Positions 34,372 through 47,200 of a stretch of 64,000 nt of DNA are shown here, one piece after another. The stretch's first letter is position 1, and the number at the start of each line of letters is the position of its first letter. The stretch is from Aquatica leii. Its lineage: Eukaryota; Arthropoda; Insecta; Coleoptera; Lampyridae. Both the position numbers and the translations under genes were made by a program. The notes beneath the pieces are model-generated. The model saw nothing but the letters and a program-made list of their open reading frames with translations, was not told the DNA's origin and did not search any database. The stretch is from the NCBI GenBank assembly GCA_035610365.1, contig CM069432.1:75086520-75150519 (forward strand), given 5' to 3'.

Positions 34372-35255
34372 TTTATGTAGAAAACAATATTAAGTGTAAC
34401 TTATACAAGCTGTGTTACGCTAGCGTATTTTCTTAATAACTCCACTTTCTATGAATTGTGACAACATATTTTTTGCAAAATATGCTTCTATTTACAAATG
34501 AGATGCCATAAAATTATTTTGAAAGATGGTCGATTTTGAGTATGCTAGAAATTGATACTAATTTTATTATATACAAAACACAACTTTTTGTAAATGTTAC
34601 GTAACTATACATAGGTTATTCACTTGTATGGAATGCCGTTTGCAAGCAAACTTTAAATTTTATTGATTCTTCTGCCAATCTATTTACATCAGTAAATTAA
34701 AACTGTTTGCTAAAAAATTGGACAAATTTAAATTGTTAGATAAAAACGCGCTTAGATATTTTGCTTAAAAAAATAATCATATAAAAAGTTTTAATTTGTA
34801 CTGAGAAATACAGTACTATATGAACAAACATATGAACTGATGTAACATTCTTTACTGAACAAACAAAAAAGATAATACATTAAATAAATAAATTAAAATT
34901 TATGTCGAATTAAATTGTTACATTAATTAAAATGCTTGTTGACTGATAATTCTTATTCTTCAATTTTATTTCGTTGCTGTGCTCGGTGACAGCTTTTAAA
35001 ACTACGTCCGTATAAGAAAATACATAAATTACGCCACCGATTAAAACTAGGAATTAAAATTATCAACAACATTGTTGATAATTTCAACTTCTTATTTGAA
35101 ATTAAAAACTAACAATTAAAAACAAACATTTTAATGAATGTAACAATTTAATTTGACATAAGTTTTAGTTCTTTAATTTAAATGGTTGTTATTTTTTGTT
35201 TGTTAAATAAAAAATGTTACATGGATTAATTCCCGAAGTATTTAAAAAACGGTAG
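34372..35255. other. AT-rich spacer
   Basis: Nothing recognised apart from a short palindrome near 35058-35085 with 13-base arms (AAATTATCAACAA and its inverse, two-base loop). Confidence 0.4.
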
Positions 35256-35267
35256 TCGAAAAAGATG

Positions 35268-35492
35268 GAATGTTCTAGATTCAGATAACGTAATAATATA
35301 AAAAGTGTCCGAAGGAAGTTGGAGTTAGTCTAATCGAATCTAATTAGATGTCGGAAGCGTAAAAAGTCGATCTAAATTACTAGTGTCCAATACGCGTAGT
35401 CAGTAAAAATAAATATCAGTTAAAGATAAACCAAAGTGCAACAATGTTGATAAATATCGAGTGTTAGTCATATATAAACTATTTGTAAATTG
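35268..35492 (+). promoter_or_regulatory. heat-shock-promoter-like repeat, copy E (diverged)
   Basis: A proximal GAATGTTCTAGAT at 35268-35280 is followed by CAGATAAC and TATAAAAA at 35297-35304, the same order and spacing as in the other copies. The leader shares GTCGGAAGC (35351) and CAGTAAAAATAAATATC (35401) with copy B, then ATCGAGTG, AGTCATATATAAACT and TGTAAA. The distal heat-shock units seen in other copies are not clear here. Function is inferred. Confidence 0.55.
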
Positions 35493-36189
35493 TTTTTTTT
35501 AGATTTAATTAATATATGTTTTTTAATTAATATATGTTTTATTAATTTTTGACAAATTTTAAATTTTGGTTTAAAAAACTTGATAATTTTAACTGCTGGT
35601 TGATTTAAAATGTTAGTCGAATGAAAATTAGACGTTGAAAATACAATAAGTAAATTAATTATTTTATATTATTATTAAATAATTTTTAGAAACTCACATT
35701 TTAAATGATAGAATTAGAATGTTAATTGATATTTTTAATTTTTTTTTGACACAGAATCGCTATTATTTGATTATTTATTATTAATGTTAGTAGTAAACTG
35801 TTCAAATTAGTTTTATTTGATACTTAAAACCAATCAAGAATTATTTAGCAATTAAATGATATGGCAATAACTATGCCATTTTTAAGTTTTGAGCATATTC
35901 TTAGTTCTGTGTCTAATTTATCCTACTTTTCATGTTTTACATTCTACGAAACAGTGAAAAACTAAAGAAAGTATGCTTGTTTGTAAGTAACTAATCTTTA
36001 ATCTTAAGCGGAAATGCTTTTATAATGACTGACAACGGTACCTACATTTTATATAATAGAGTTTTTCTTATAGTAAACTTGATATCTTCTTTATTTGACA
36101 TTATTTATGTTTAAAATTTTATAAGTTAATAATAGTATAATAAGTTAATTATCATAAACTAAAGTGCAATACTATATAGTAAAAGTGTT
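35493..36189. other. AT-rich spacer
   Basis: No gene seen. A short imperfect tandem of TTAATTAATATATGTTTT lies at 35508-35545. Confidence 0.4.
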
Positions 36190-37454
36190 AGTCATTTTAT
36201 GAAACACTAATAAAACTTTTTCTCTATTTCGATATAAAAATTAGCAAATTCTTGCACAAAAATTATTAAATTTTTACACAAATTTTAGTAATGTTAGTTT
36301 TTTCAAAGTTAGTATCTCTGCATCGCAAGTTGACGTTACATGAAAAATATATCAAAATTATTGTAATTGTGAAATTACAATGTTGATGCCAAGATAATAT
36401 AAAGAAGTTTTATTAATTTAAAGTTACTTACTTATAAAGGTATAAACAGATCATTTTGTATGAGATTTTAGGTTAACACATCAATTTCAATATGTCAAAG
36501 TGTAAGTGTTGACAATTCAATATAATTCAAAAGTTTCCCAATATTGTTTTAAAATTAAAATTACACGGAAAAGATTAAAATTGAATCAAAATAGAGAAAA
36601 CAGTATAAAACACACACACCCGGTTACATAAACTCAGTTCGATTATGCAACCCGTGATTGAAGCGCGTTCATTCTGTTTTTCGTTTTAATATACTAATTT
36701 CTATTTTGACATAAAAATTAGCGATTCTTACACTAAAACCCATGGAATAAATTTTTACACGAATTTTAGTAATGTTAGTTTTTTCAAAGTTGGTATCCCA
36801 CATCGTAAGTTGACGTTACAGAAAAAAGCAATCAAAATTATTGTAACTTAACAATTGAAATTCAAATGTTGATGCAAAGATTAAATAAAAACGTTCTATT
36901 AATTCAAACTTATTTAGTTATAAAGGTATCAAGAGTTCATTTCGTATGAGATTTTAGGCTAACACATAAATTTCAATATGTTAACGTGTAAGTGTTGCCA
37001 ATTCAATAAAATACAAAAGTTTCTCAATGTTGTTTTAATATTAAAATTATACGGAAAATACTAAAATTGAATCAAAATTGAGAAAATAGTATAAAACACA
37101 CGTCATAGAATACGTTTCAATCACTCTACCGTTTCATAAACTCGCCGCGGCGCGGCTTGTGTATGAAACTCGGTCTCGTGATTAAATCGCGTTCATTCTG
37201 TAACTTATGTTTTAATATACTACTTTCTATTTTGACATAAGAATTAACGATTCTTACACTAAAATCTGTGTAAAAATTTGCAAATTCTTACACGAATTTT
37301 AGTAATGTTAATTTTTTCAAAGTTGGTATCTCCGCATAGTAATTTAATTGACGTTAGATGAAAAAAAAATCAAAATTATTGTAACTTAACAATTGAAAAT
37401 TAAATACTAACGCCAAGATAAAATAAAGATGTCTTATTAATCCAAACTTATTTA

Positions 37455-38945
37455 TAATAATAATAATAATATTTATTCATGCTAAGATACAATAACGTAT
37501 TTACAATTGTCAAAAAAATGTAAAATTTAAAAGTTTTACCATAAAACCACAGAAAAATATTAAAATCTAAAATGATGTATAATTAATTATATAACATTTA
37601 ACTATATAAAACATACGCAGTCAACGTTCATTATTACTGCAATATAACACATATTTAAACCACAGTTAAATTTCAGATTTTATGTCGCAGCTTAAAAAGT
37701 CATCATACGAAAAAAAAAGCTTTTTTTAGTAGAATTTGTTTTATTTTACTTTTAAATAGTTTAATATCTAAAGATTTTATATCATCTGGCAGTTTATTGA
37801 AATATTTAGGTGCTAAAAAGTTCGTTGATTTCTAGGATTTAGTCAGTCTACAAGCTGGCAACTGTAGATCGTTTTTATTTCTAGTATCATAAGAATGTTT
37901 AGATTTGTTGTAATTATACTTTATTAGATTTATTTTTGTATATACTAAAATTTCATAAATATAAATACATGGAAAGGTTAATATAAAACTTTGACTTACA
38001 GTTTTCTCTATACTGTAAACTACTTATGATCCGTACAGCTTTGCGTTGCAATGCAAACAATCGTTACCAGTCTGCACCCTGAGCCCAGACTAAAATTGAG
38101 TAAGAGCGCAAAGAGTGACATAGAGCAAAATAAGCTGTTTTAAGAACTGGCAATGATACAGAATTAGCTAAATTTCTAAAAAGATATATGTTTTTTATTA
38201 GTTTTTTGGCCATGCTGTCAATATGAATATCCCATTTTAAAGTTTTGTCAATAATAACGCCCAAGAATCGAGTGTGATCATCAAACGTTGTATTATCAAT
38301 GTTGCAATTACTGACAGAAAAAAGTACATGAACTGTTTTTGTTTGGTTTAACGTTAGCTTGTGATTAGAAAACAATTTTTGCACTTTTATTTGTGCACTA
38401 GATGACGATGCTGCCTGATTTTTTCCATTAATAGTGATAGTAGTGTCATAAGCAAAGAGTATGTAATCAGCAAAAGGATTTATTTGTGGTAAATCGTTGA
38501 TATAAATTAAAAATAAAAGTGGGCCTAAAACAGATCCTTGTGGAATCCCATAACTAATCCTACCCCTTTCAGATAACTTCCCATTTAGTTTTAGTTGTTG
38601 TGTTCGGTTTCGTAAATATGATGCGATCATGAGTGTGGCATTATTTGTGAAATTATATGATTTAAGCTTATCTAACAGCTCATCATGTTGTACACAGTCA
38701 AAGGCTTTTGACACATCGCAAAATACTGCAATTAGATGCTCTTGTTTATCAAAACTTTCAATAATTTTTTCAATTAAAGTTATTAAAGCCAAAGTTGTAT
38801 TTTTGTTTTTTCTAAAACCAAACTGATTTTTGTAAAACAAATTATTTTTTTCAAAATAATTTTTGATTTGTGCAGCTAGAACCTTTTCAAAAACCTTTGA
38901 TATTATAGGCAGGAGCGATATAGGTCTGCCTTTTCTTATGAAAGT
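37455..38945 (-). mobile_element. 5'-truncated non-LTR retrotransposon (LINE)
   Basis: On the minus strand this carries a reverse transcriptase fragment and ends in a (TAA)n-type simple-repeat tail (37455-37472 on the plus strand), as in several insect non-LTR clades. It interrupts satellite unit 3 between ACTTATTTA and the GAGATTTTAGG-like block. The 5' border is approximate. No endonuclease domain is present. Confidence 0.85.
37640..38945 (-). pseudogene. LINE reverse transcriptase fragment (jockey-like)
   Basis: A 298-codon open frame (38064-38960) starts inside the RT domain. RPISLLPIISKVFEKVL, FGFRKNKNTTLALITL, AVFCDVSKAFDCVQHDELL (first catalytic Asp in the DVSKAFD block) and GIPQGSVLGPLLFLIYINDL are intact. 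The catalytic YADD-type box reads LFAYDTT, so one Asp is Tyr. Then LNQTKTVHVLF, RFLGVIIDKTLKW and a thumb-like region follow to WAQGADW and a stop at 38064. Beyond it, QRLFALQRKAVRII and later pieces of the C-terminus continue in mixed frames to about 37640. The jockey-like label comes from the overall pattern and could be a related clade. Confidence 0.88.
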
Positions 38946-39138
38946 ATAAAAAAATATCATTTCATATAAGAATTTAGGTTAACATACTCAAATTCAATTA
39001 AGTTTCCCAATGTTGTTTTAAAATTAAAATTATACGGAAGTTAACTGGATCGAAATAAAAAAAATAGTATAAACCACACGTCGCAGAATACGTTCAATTA
39101 CGCTACTGTTTTGTAAACTCGCCGTTGCGCGACTCAAG

Positions 39139-41341
39139 CACAGCATAAATAACAAACAGCAGGGTAACTCTGAATAGCGAGAAGGATTGGCGCATATTCT
39201 TGCGCACACGCTATTTTACCCAATCAACAAGGAAACATTTTTGAAATGTTTTTTTAACGTTTTACAAAAGATATATTTACATTTTTGAAAACATTACAAA
39301 AACGTCTTAATGGCCAGAATTACGTTGCAAAATCAATATTAGAAAAACATTCGAAAAATGTTTAAAAAACATTATTTATAATATTATTTATATATATTTG
39401 TAATATTTTACAAATGTTACATTAATGTATAATCAAAGCGCTTTTTTTTAATATTGCAATATGCTTAAGGGCAGTTCTACAATCACGGTATAAATGTAAG
39501 TTTAGTTATACTTGCTTTAATTTTAAAATACTGACATATTTGGATGTTAGTTTTAGTTGTACTAACCAATAACACAGCCAATAACGACATCATTTTACAA
39601 TAAAACTAAGTATATCTTAACTGACATTTATACCATTATTATAGAACCAGCCCTAACATGCTTATAAAAGATAAATAATACAATCTTCGTATACTCTAAA
39701 TACTTCAATTTCATGTGGCTGTAAACGCATTTGGTGCCTGTACCAAAAATTAACACATTAACATAAAGTAAAACAAATGTTATTTATGTAATTACTTTAT
39801 ATTAATTAAATTAATTATAATAATCCTCACAAGTTTCCAATTAATCAAAAATGTTTCTATTTTATGGATAGGATCCTTCGGAGTGGAAGAACGACAACAA
39901 TAAAAACAACCTTTATCTGTTGTTAAGGCCTGAACAATAAAGGTTGTTTTTATTGTTGCCGTTCCTCCACATCGTAGGATCCTATTCATAAAATAAGAAA
40001 ACTTGATTAATTATGCATGTACCTCTATGTGTATAAACAAAAAGCAGAACAACTAACAATCCAAGATTTTGGTTATTGTGCACATTTAAATCTCCCATTT
40101 GGTCAATATCATATCAATTTGATAACCTTAAAACATCAGAAAGAATAGAAATCATAAAGTACATAGAATAAGAGTTTTAGTGTACCACTTCTGTAACAAA
40201 TAACATAATACTTCAGCAAAATTTCTTGCAACAAAAACCAAAGAAAAACGCACCATCATAATAAATGCTGACAATAAAAATGTCTATTTGAGTTAATACA
40301 TAGCGAGTAATACCATGGAAATTGTTTCGCTGAAGCTTAAAATATAATGCAATTATAATACACAAAATCTTATCACGCAGATACTGGTACTTTGCGCAAA
40401 CGCGGTTATTAAGTACTTAATTCAAATTTGCAAGAAAATTTTTAGAAAAACGAACAGTTTTAACATGTATTTATTAATAATATGTAACAAAATTTTATAT
40501 AATTGTGTTTTTGTTACAATATATAAAAGAAAAAAATGTATAGCTGAAAGCAAGCAAAAGTATAATTTCTAATAAAGTAAAAACGTTTTTTATGTTACTA
40601 AAAAATGTTTTAGAAAACGTTTTTAAAATATTTCAATTTCAACGTTTAAATGAAATATTTTTAAAACGCAACAAAAATATTTTTTGTTTCGACTATTTTA
40701 AAACGTTGTAACGTTTTTAAAACGTGAAAAAACTGTTTCCTAGCTGATTGGGTAGTCTAAAAGTTAAGCAAATAGTTCTTACGATTTGTTATTATTATTT
40801 ACCACCATAAATGTGTGTCGATTCGTATTAACTATTTAATAACAATTATATTCTATTATTTACTTTACTTGAATTGATTCCACCAAATTTTTTTTGTTAT
40901 AAGTAGTTATATTATATTAAGAAATTTCGGTATTGAGCTAATTACATATTTTGAACAATAATTTGGTACCAGTATCTCAATTTAATCTTATACAAAAAAA
41001 ATTAAGTTTAAATTTACGCATTAGTTACGTCATCACACAACTTTGCAAAATGAATTAAGCATATTCTGCATAAAAAAATAAGTCTATTAATTGTTTTGTC
41101 TTCTCAATTAGTTAATATATTTTAAGTTATCTATTGTGACGTTAAAATTTTGGTATAACTACATTTTTTGAATTGTAGTTTGATAATGTAACCAAAGAAA
41201 CGTGCTCCAAAAAAATAAAGTCGGACACGTATACGTTCTTGATTTCTATACCCGAATGGCGTCTACAAATTCAACAATTTTAAGTCTCCCACTTCATAGG
41301 TGCCGCCTGGGAGTTGCACTGCTGTTTGTTATTTATGCTGT
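39139..41341. mobile_element. TIR element with GACTCAAG 8-bp target duplication, holding a nested element
   Basis: GACTCAAG occurs at 39131-39138 and 41342-41349. Inside, ACAGCATAAATAACAAACAG at the left is the exact inverse of the right end. An 8-bp duplication fits hAT- or P-type elements. Its own sequence is only about 80 bp on the left plus ~590 bp on the right, because the CCCAATCA element (39219-40752) lies inside. No transposase is seen. Joining the flanks recreates the satellite unit end. Confidence 0.85.
39219..40752. mobile_element. non-autonomous TIR element, copy 2 (CCCAATCA ends)
   Basis: Inverted relative to the copy at 15124-17197. It begins CCCAATCAACAAGGAAAC, ends with the inverse of CCCAATCAGC, and has TA at 39217-39218 and 40753-40754. 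It lacks the 591-bp insert of copy 1 and keeps the internal hairpin at about 39868-39987. No gene of its own is recognised. Confidence 0.92.
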
Positions 41342-41932
41342 GACTCAAGTATGATACCCGATATTGTGATTAAAACGTGTTCATTCTGTAAGTTGTGTTT
41401 TAACATACTATTTAATAATAATAATACAGTAATCTAAAGTTTTAAGCTTTGGAATACTAAAAAATATAAAAACATTTAAGAATGAGGTAAACTATAACCT
41501 CAAACTTTCAAAAATTAATTTGAAAACTAGAAATATGTAACACAAAGACAATGATCGAATATTGAAAGTAAACATTTGAAATTGTGTGATATATTAAAAC
41601 GGTGGCTATGTTTAGTTATAGTAGGGACTTCATTGAAACCTATTTCCCACGTGACCTATGAGTTGAGCATCAACATTAGCTGCTTTCGAATTACATGTTA
41701 GAGTGCTCTGAAGTGCCTCAGAGTTAGTTACTTCGCGTTCGAATTACAACATAATTTTTGTAGTAAATAACGCTCGTCTTCTTTCCCCTGCCCCCTTATG
41801 CACCACGAAAAATTTTGGTGCAACAAGCATGACATGCGCTGTAGTGTTATTCTGGCATAACCTCACTTATTAATCGTTATCGTTCTTTGGTTATCGTTTC
41901 TTGTTTGGGTGATTTAGTGTATTAATAACAAA

Positions 41933-42765
41933 ATGGACAATCCAGAATCAGGACAATCCAGTACTTTAATATTAACCGATCCAGAAACCAACCAGTCTTA
42001 CTCTCTCTATTTAAATAAAGAGGACTACGATAGAGCATTGGAAGGTTTGTAATATTTACTTTCGTTTATAGGTTTCTTATTCTTTGCATTAATATAGATG
42101 ATGGGTATGCCGCATCACTTCTACACCATGTAACGCAATCAGCTGAAAGAACAGTTACAGAAGAGACAGAAACACAAGATTCAGTTTTATTTTTAAATAC
42201 TGAAAGCGAATCTCAAGAATCAAAATGGACATATGATGCTACAAACGCATTAATTGCGAGTATGCATAATTATATGGAAGACTTTGGACATCCAAAGAAA
42301 AGAAAACTCATTTTCAGTAACCTTAGTAATGATTTACTAAGTCAGGGATTTGCATATAGTGAACAGTCTTGTAGAAACAAGTTTAAAAGTTTAGAAAGGA
42401 CTTACAAATCTAATAAAGATAAAAACCTAAAATCAGGAAGAGGAGCGAGTAGGTTCTTTTTTTATGATAAAATGGAAGAACTTTTGGGGAACAAACCAGC
42501 AAATAAAAATGATCATACATTGGAGTCTTCTGTCCCTTCTCCGCTTAGCTTAGATACCAATTCAAATTCTACGCTATCCGAAACACCACCGCTTTTGAGT
42601 CCAAATCCAGATGAATCTGTAAAAAGGGGAATAAAACGTAAATCAGAAAAAGAAACAGAAAAACAGAAACGACATGAAGAGAGAATGAATATAAAAAAAG
42701 AAAAACTACAAGTTGAGAAAGACAAAATTCGCATTTTACAACAATTGTTGGATAAATTGAATTGA
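41933..42765 (+). CDS. Harbinger Myb/SANT-like DNA-binding protein, two exons
   Basis: Exon 1 (41933-42044) starts MDNPESGQSS and splits a codon before GTTTGT. A 53-bp intron ends at TATAG (42097). Exon 2 (42098-42765) continues in frame to a stop, giving 259 codons with no lesion. Residues ~75-165 form a Myb/SANT-like (trihelix) domain: SKWTYDATNALIASMHNYM, then KRKLIFSNLSNDL, SEQSCRNKFKSLERTYK, and FFFYDKMEELLG. A Ser/Pro/Asn-rich linker follows, and a Lys/Glu-rich coiled coil forms the end (about 215-259). In known Harbinger elements this partner binds the element ends and brings the transposase into the nucleus. The intron is inferred from splice-site fit and frame. Confidence 0.85.
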
Positions 42766-43031
42766 TTTGTGCTGTTTATATATTTTTTGTATTAATTAGT
42801 ATAAAGTATCTAGTTTGATTCGTTACATAAAATATTTAAAATTTTTATTTACAGTACTTTCTTGTGTGTAGCAACGTAGACTGAATTTGAGTTTATAGTG
42901 TTTTTAGGATTATTATAAATAAACGCAATTTTTCTGTAGGTACTCCGTATATTTAATGTACTTACACGGTACTTATTTATATAGTTATACTATTCATGCT
43001 TTTTTTTAAATTACACTGAATCTTCTTCGAT

Positions 43032-44022
43032 TCATAATATTTCAATATTTGTATTGTCCTTTTCCTTAATACACAGGTTGTGTAGAATACAACTTGCCAT
43101 CACAATTTTTACACACAGTTTAATGTCATAATTATTTATGTACAATAATCGGCGAAATCTTGACTTCAGTAATCCAAATGAATGTTCAATACTTATTCTA
43201 ACTGAAGAATGATTAAAATTGAACTGTTTTTGTTCTTGAGTTAATGTTCCAGTATCTTTTTATGGTGTAACCAACCAAGGTAATCTAGGGTAAGCTGAAT
43301 CACCCAGAAGACTGTAGTTTTCAAAATAATTGGGGTTTTGGGCCATAGCATACAAATTTGACCTTCGTAACACACGAGCGTCATGTAATGATCCCGGTTC
43401 GCCACAAAATACGTCTGTTAACATCTTGTCTGCGTCACAAATAGCTTGCAAAATGATACTTGGAAAACCTTTCCTATTTACATAATTATCCCCTTGCTCA
43501 ATGGGTTTCTTTATTTTTATGTGGCAGCAATCTATAACTCCGATTACATTGTCAAACTGTCCCTTCTTCCTTTTTTTTTAAATATTGCTGCACATTTCTG
43601 CTTCATTTCATTGGTACTAGGCCAAACAATATACTCTGACTTTAGTGTTAATAAAAAATTAAGCACTCTTGTTAAAACACAGTGAGCAGAACTAAGGCTT
43701 ACGCAGAATCTATCAGATATTTGACGAAATGTTTCATTGTTACTTAAATACCACAATGTTAACAACACAGATTTTTCACTTGAAATTTTTTTAACGCCAT
43801 AATCGTGTATTGGGATTACATGGCTTGAGTCAAGACGACCCAACAGCATTTCCACAGTCTTTCTGCTTATTCTAAAATGTGATTCAAATGTTTTGTTACT
43901 ATAATGGGGCACGATTTGATCAACAAATTCCTCAATTTTCTTGATTTTTAACCGCGGACCTTCTTCTCTGTACGAGTCTGAGTCTGATGAATCAGAAGTA
44001 CTCCAGCATGGTATCAGTTAAA
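43032..44022 (-). pseudogene. HARBI1-like Harbinger transposase, lightly damaged
   Basis: From a Ser/Asp-rich N-terminus (STSDSSDSDS near 44000) the frame runs through HYSNKTFESHFRISRKTVEM, a helix-turn-helix-like NETFRQISDRFCVSLSSAH and a change of frame at an A9 run (about 43572). The first catalytic Asp is in GVIDCCHIKIKKPIE (near 43535), and a second frameshift lies at a T5 run near 43466. The second Asp is in LLGDSAYPRLPWL, and a TAA replaces an expected Tyr after TP (near 43258). The Glu is in SIEHSFGLLKSRFRRL (near 43160). The stop is at 43032. Both frameshifts fall in homopolymers, so they could be assembly errors; the nonsense codon is harder to dismiss. A start codon is not clear, since TAA lies in frame just upstream. 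Confidence 0.88.
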
Positions 44023-44273
44023 TGTACTGTAATAAAACAAAAAGTAAATTTATGTTTTAGTTTTTAATTATCTTATTATACTTACAAATAACTTGTTGTA
44101 AATACATTTTGAGGGTTTAAATTAGTTTCATAGGTTAGGTGTCTCAAGCAGAAATGTCATATCATAAGTCATATGTTTACTTTGTTTGAATTACAAAGCA
44201 ACTCGCACCAGAGTGATTCACACCAGTGTAAATTGCACAGCGTTAGTTGCACGCTAATTCGAAAGCAGCTATT

Positions 44274-47200
44274 GTTTTAGATTGGTACCGTTTAGTAACA
44301 TTATTTGACATTCCCGTTTGACGTTTTGTTTACAATTCTAAATCGAGTATTTTTTTGTCGTTTCTTTTATTTTCAATTTTTATATTTTAAAACAGTTAAT
44401 ATCAAAACTATTTAGCATTATTTGTCTTTTTTATGAGTAAGTACTAAATAACAAATGTAATTTTGAAGTTGTGTAATGGCATTTCAGGATGTTTACACTT
44501 GAATAGAACAGCGCTATTGTAATGGCGCATTTTTGAATAGACTTAAAATCCCGATGGAACTTGGTTGTATTCTGTTCAAAGTTGAGTCGATCAATTCAAC
44601 CAACATTTACCAGAACCAAACTACTTACGATACTTTCCGACAACGTAAACAATTCTTAATTAATCGATTTTTAAATTAGAATTGCGTTTGCAACGAGAAA
44701 CCTACAGGAAAGATTACTGTACTTACTGTACTTGTTGTCAAATACATTTGCAATCGCATAGAACAAAGTTTAAATAAATCGGTGGCAAAATTATCTGCAA
44801 CAACAAGTATAAAATCATTTACATTTTCAATAATAAGTAAATTCATGCATAGTAAATTTATACTATGAGATAGCTCTGCCATCGTATTTTACTCATGTTA
44901 TTCCATTTTTCAATTACAAGCATTTAATTTTTAGGATTGTCAATAGGTCATTCCCTGTCAAATCAACATAAGACCTAATTTCGCAAATTTAAATTTTGTT
45001 AAAACTGTATTTGTTTATACTCTCTGGCGTCCTGAAGTCAAATATAATTTTCAAAAATTTTTAGTTATAAATTTACTGAAAGCTAAAATATGCTCTTATT
45101 CGAGTTTTATAAGTCCTAAAGAGTTAAGTGATAGCACATTTCAAAGAGGATTTAATGAGGTTTAATTTGATACTAAACTAAAAATTTTGAGACTCAAATA
45201 ATTAATTTTAAAAATTTTTAAAATGGTTTTTTTTTTAATAACTTTAATAATTTATGTATTTTTTTAGTGAAGTGTTTGTAAAAATTTTAAAATGGGACTA
45301 TGGGATCAGGCGTTATGATAAAAATATATCACTGTTGTCAAGCGTGACCAACATAGCATACAGGCAACTTAACATATACCTTCTAAAACTTTTATTTAAA
45401 AATAAACATAGAAAACAAATTAAAGTATTTTTGTATATTGTTTTTTAAATTAATACTGCTGTTTTTTCAATGCTTTACTGTATAAGAAGCCCTGGATGTG
45501 GCTAACAGAACCATAATTAAATTTTTATTTACTCAACTTGTACATATGTCGTTTATAAAAAAAATTTGCAGAACCGAGTATACTAAAAATTATTTAACAT
45601 TATTTGAAAGAATCAGTTTCCTTTTTTAGGCTTTAATAGCTAAAAAACTGAAATTTCAGGTAAAGTCCATCTACTGATATACTAAAAAAAGCTCTGTTTA
45701 TGTTTATGCTTAATTTGATCAATGGCAATTAATAACAAAAAAAGTTAACACAATTAAAAATTGACAGTTTTTGTCATCACATGAAGCAGTAAAATACTAA
45801 CGACAAAAATTTTTTTTAAGTAAATATGTACTGTTTAGAAATATGCTTTAAAACGTTTATACATACTTTAAATGCTAATTTTTGTAGATTTGCATTTTTA
45901 ATCTTAAAAGCTGGCAAGTAAGTACGTACAAGATACGTATATCTATTAAACAAACTTAGTAAACTCGTTAATATTTTTTTCCGGATATCGTTTTGAAAAC
46001 AACATTTTCCTGATTATTAACGCACAGGAAAATTGAATTTTCCGAACTAGTACTGTGCAAAATAAAAAAACATATGCATAAATTTTAAAATGCACTACCC
46101 TGTATATTGATTGAATTAAAGTTACTTTTCTATTTCTCGACGCCATTTATCGAGCATCGTTGGTCCTTTCCGACTGAGTAAACGACAAGTGGTCATTTTT
46201 ACTTTGACATCGTTTGCTACATAACTTGATGCCTGCGTAAATTAAAATTAATTTCTTAAAACATCCACGTGTTGTGACACAATGTATAATAAAAATATCT
46301 AACTAATTAATTTATTCAACGCAGAGTAAGTGTTTTCTATTCGTTTTTTGGATTAAAGATAATTTTCATGTCTTTTCATTAGTGCCATGTGCTACCTCCC
46401 AAATCTAGGTTTTATTGTCTGTACAAGTTTAAAATCTACGTTGGAAAAGTTCTAATAGGGAGCATTGGACCTATGAACTCTGCATGAACAAAGGCATACA
46501 ATTGAATTTCTATTCGGACACAATTGACGATTAAATAACACCACCTTGTACAAAAGTGCATATGTACCAAATAATATTACTATTTCCATTCGGAGGCAAA
46601 TGATAGCTAATACCATCTTGGTCGAAAGGGCATGTGTAATAGCATACGATACGTTTCGGTTCTCTTACCTTTTGTAAATGTTTCTTTTTACCTGTTGTAG
46701 ACTTTGTGAGTCACCAGGTAGACACAATGGTTGATTACAGGAAGCCAGTAGGAAAACGTTTTCTGAAAGTACACCTGAATCTTGGTAAGTCAATTTTTGA
46801 TTTTAACTATTGGTTGTCGCTACGGTGCCGCTCATAAATTATGTTTATTAATTTTAATTATAAACGATGAATTACATCAATTAAACAACAAGAATTCAGC
46901 ATAACAATTTAATTAAATTTTGTTTAAATTAGAACAGGCTTAGTTTTTTTGTACTATGTTTATTAATCGTATCGAAACGTTGAAAATGATTTGCTTCTTA
47001 TTACTATTACTCAATTAGTTTAAGTTAAATTGTGATCGCATGCTGATTACATCAACTGTCAATTACTATTATTATTAATGTAATTTACTTACAAAGATTT
47101 TTGTATGTCCTGGTTGTTACACTTAGGATTTAAGTGTCTTGTAAGGTGCCGATACTACTAGTGCTTTAGTACCTACGTATATTTTTAGTCGAACTAAATT

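Larger units (their letters stand above)
36190..41412. repeat. ~524-bp tandem satellite-like array with inserted elements
   Basis: Units begin around 36190, 36668 and 37192, with the start of a fourth at 41380. Each carries AATGTTAGTTTTTTCAAAGT, AAGTTGACGTTA, TTTTAGGCTAACACATAAA-like and a GC-richer end with AAACTCGCCG, then CGTGATT and TTCATTCTGT at the junction. Units 1 and 2 lie ~480-524 bp apart. Unit 3 is split by a LINE (37455-38945) and by an element at 39139-41341. When both are removed the unit reads through and matches unit 2. Confidence 0.85.
41678..44270 (+). mobile_element. PIF/Harbinger element, structurally complete, 2,593 bp
   Basis: The ends are AGCTGCTTTCGAATTA and its near-perfect inverse, flanked by ATT at 41675-41677 and 44271-44273, a 3-bp duplication as expected for this superfamily (TTA/TAA is commoner). 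Two genes converge inside: a Myb/SANT-like protein on the plus strand (41933-42765) and a HARBI1-like transposase on the minus strand (43032-44022). This is the standard two-gene layout of Harbinger elements. The Myb gene is intact and the transposase has few lesions, so the copy is young compared with its neighbours. Confidence 0.93.
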
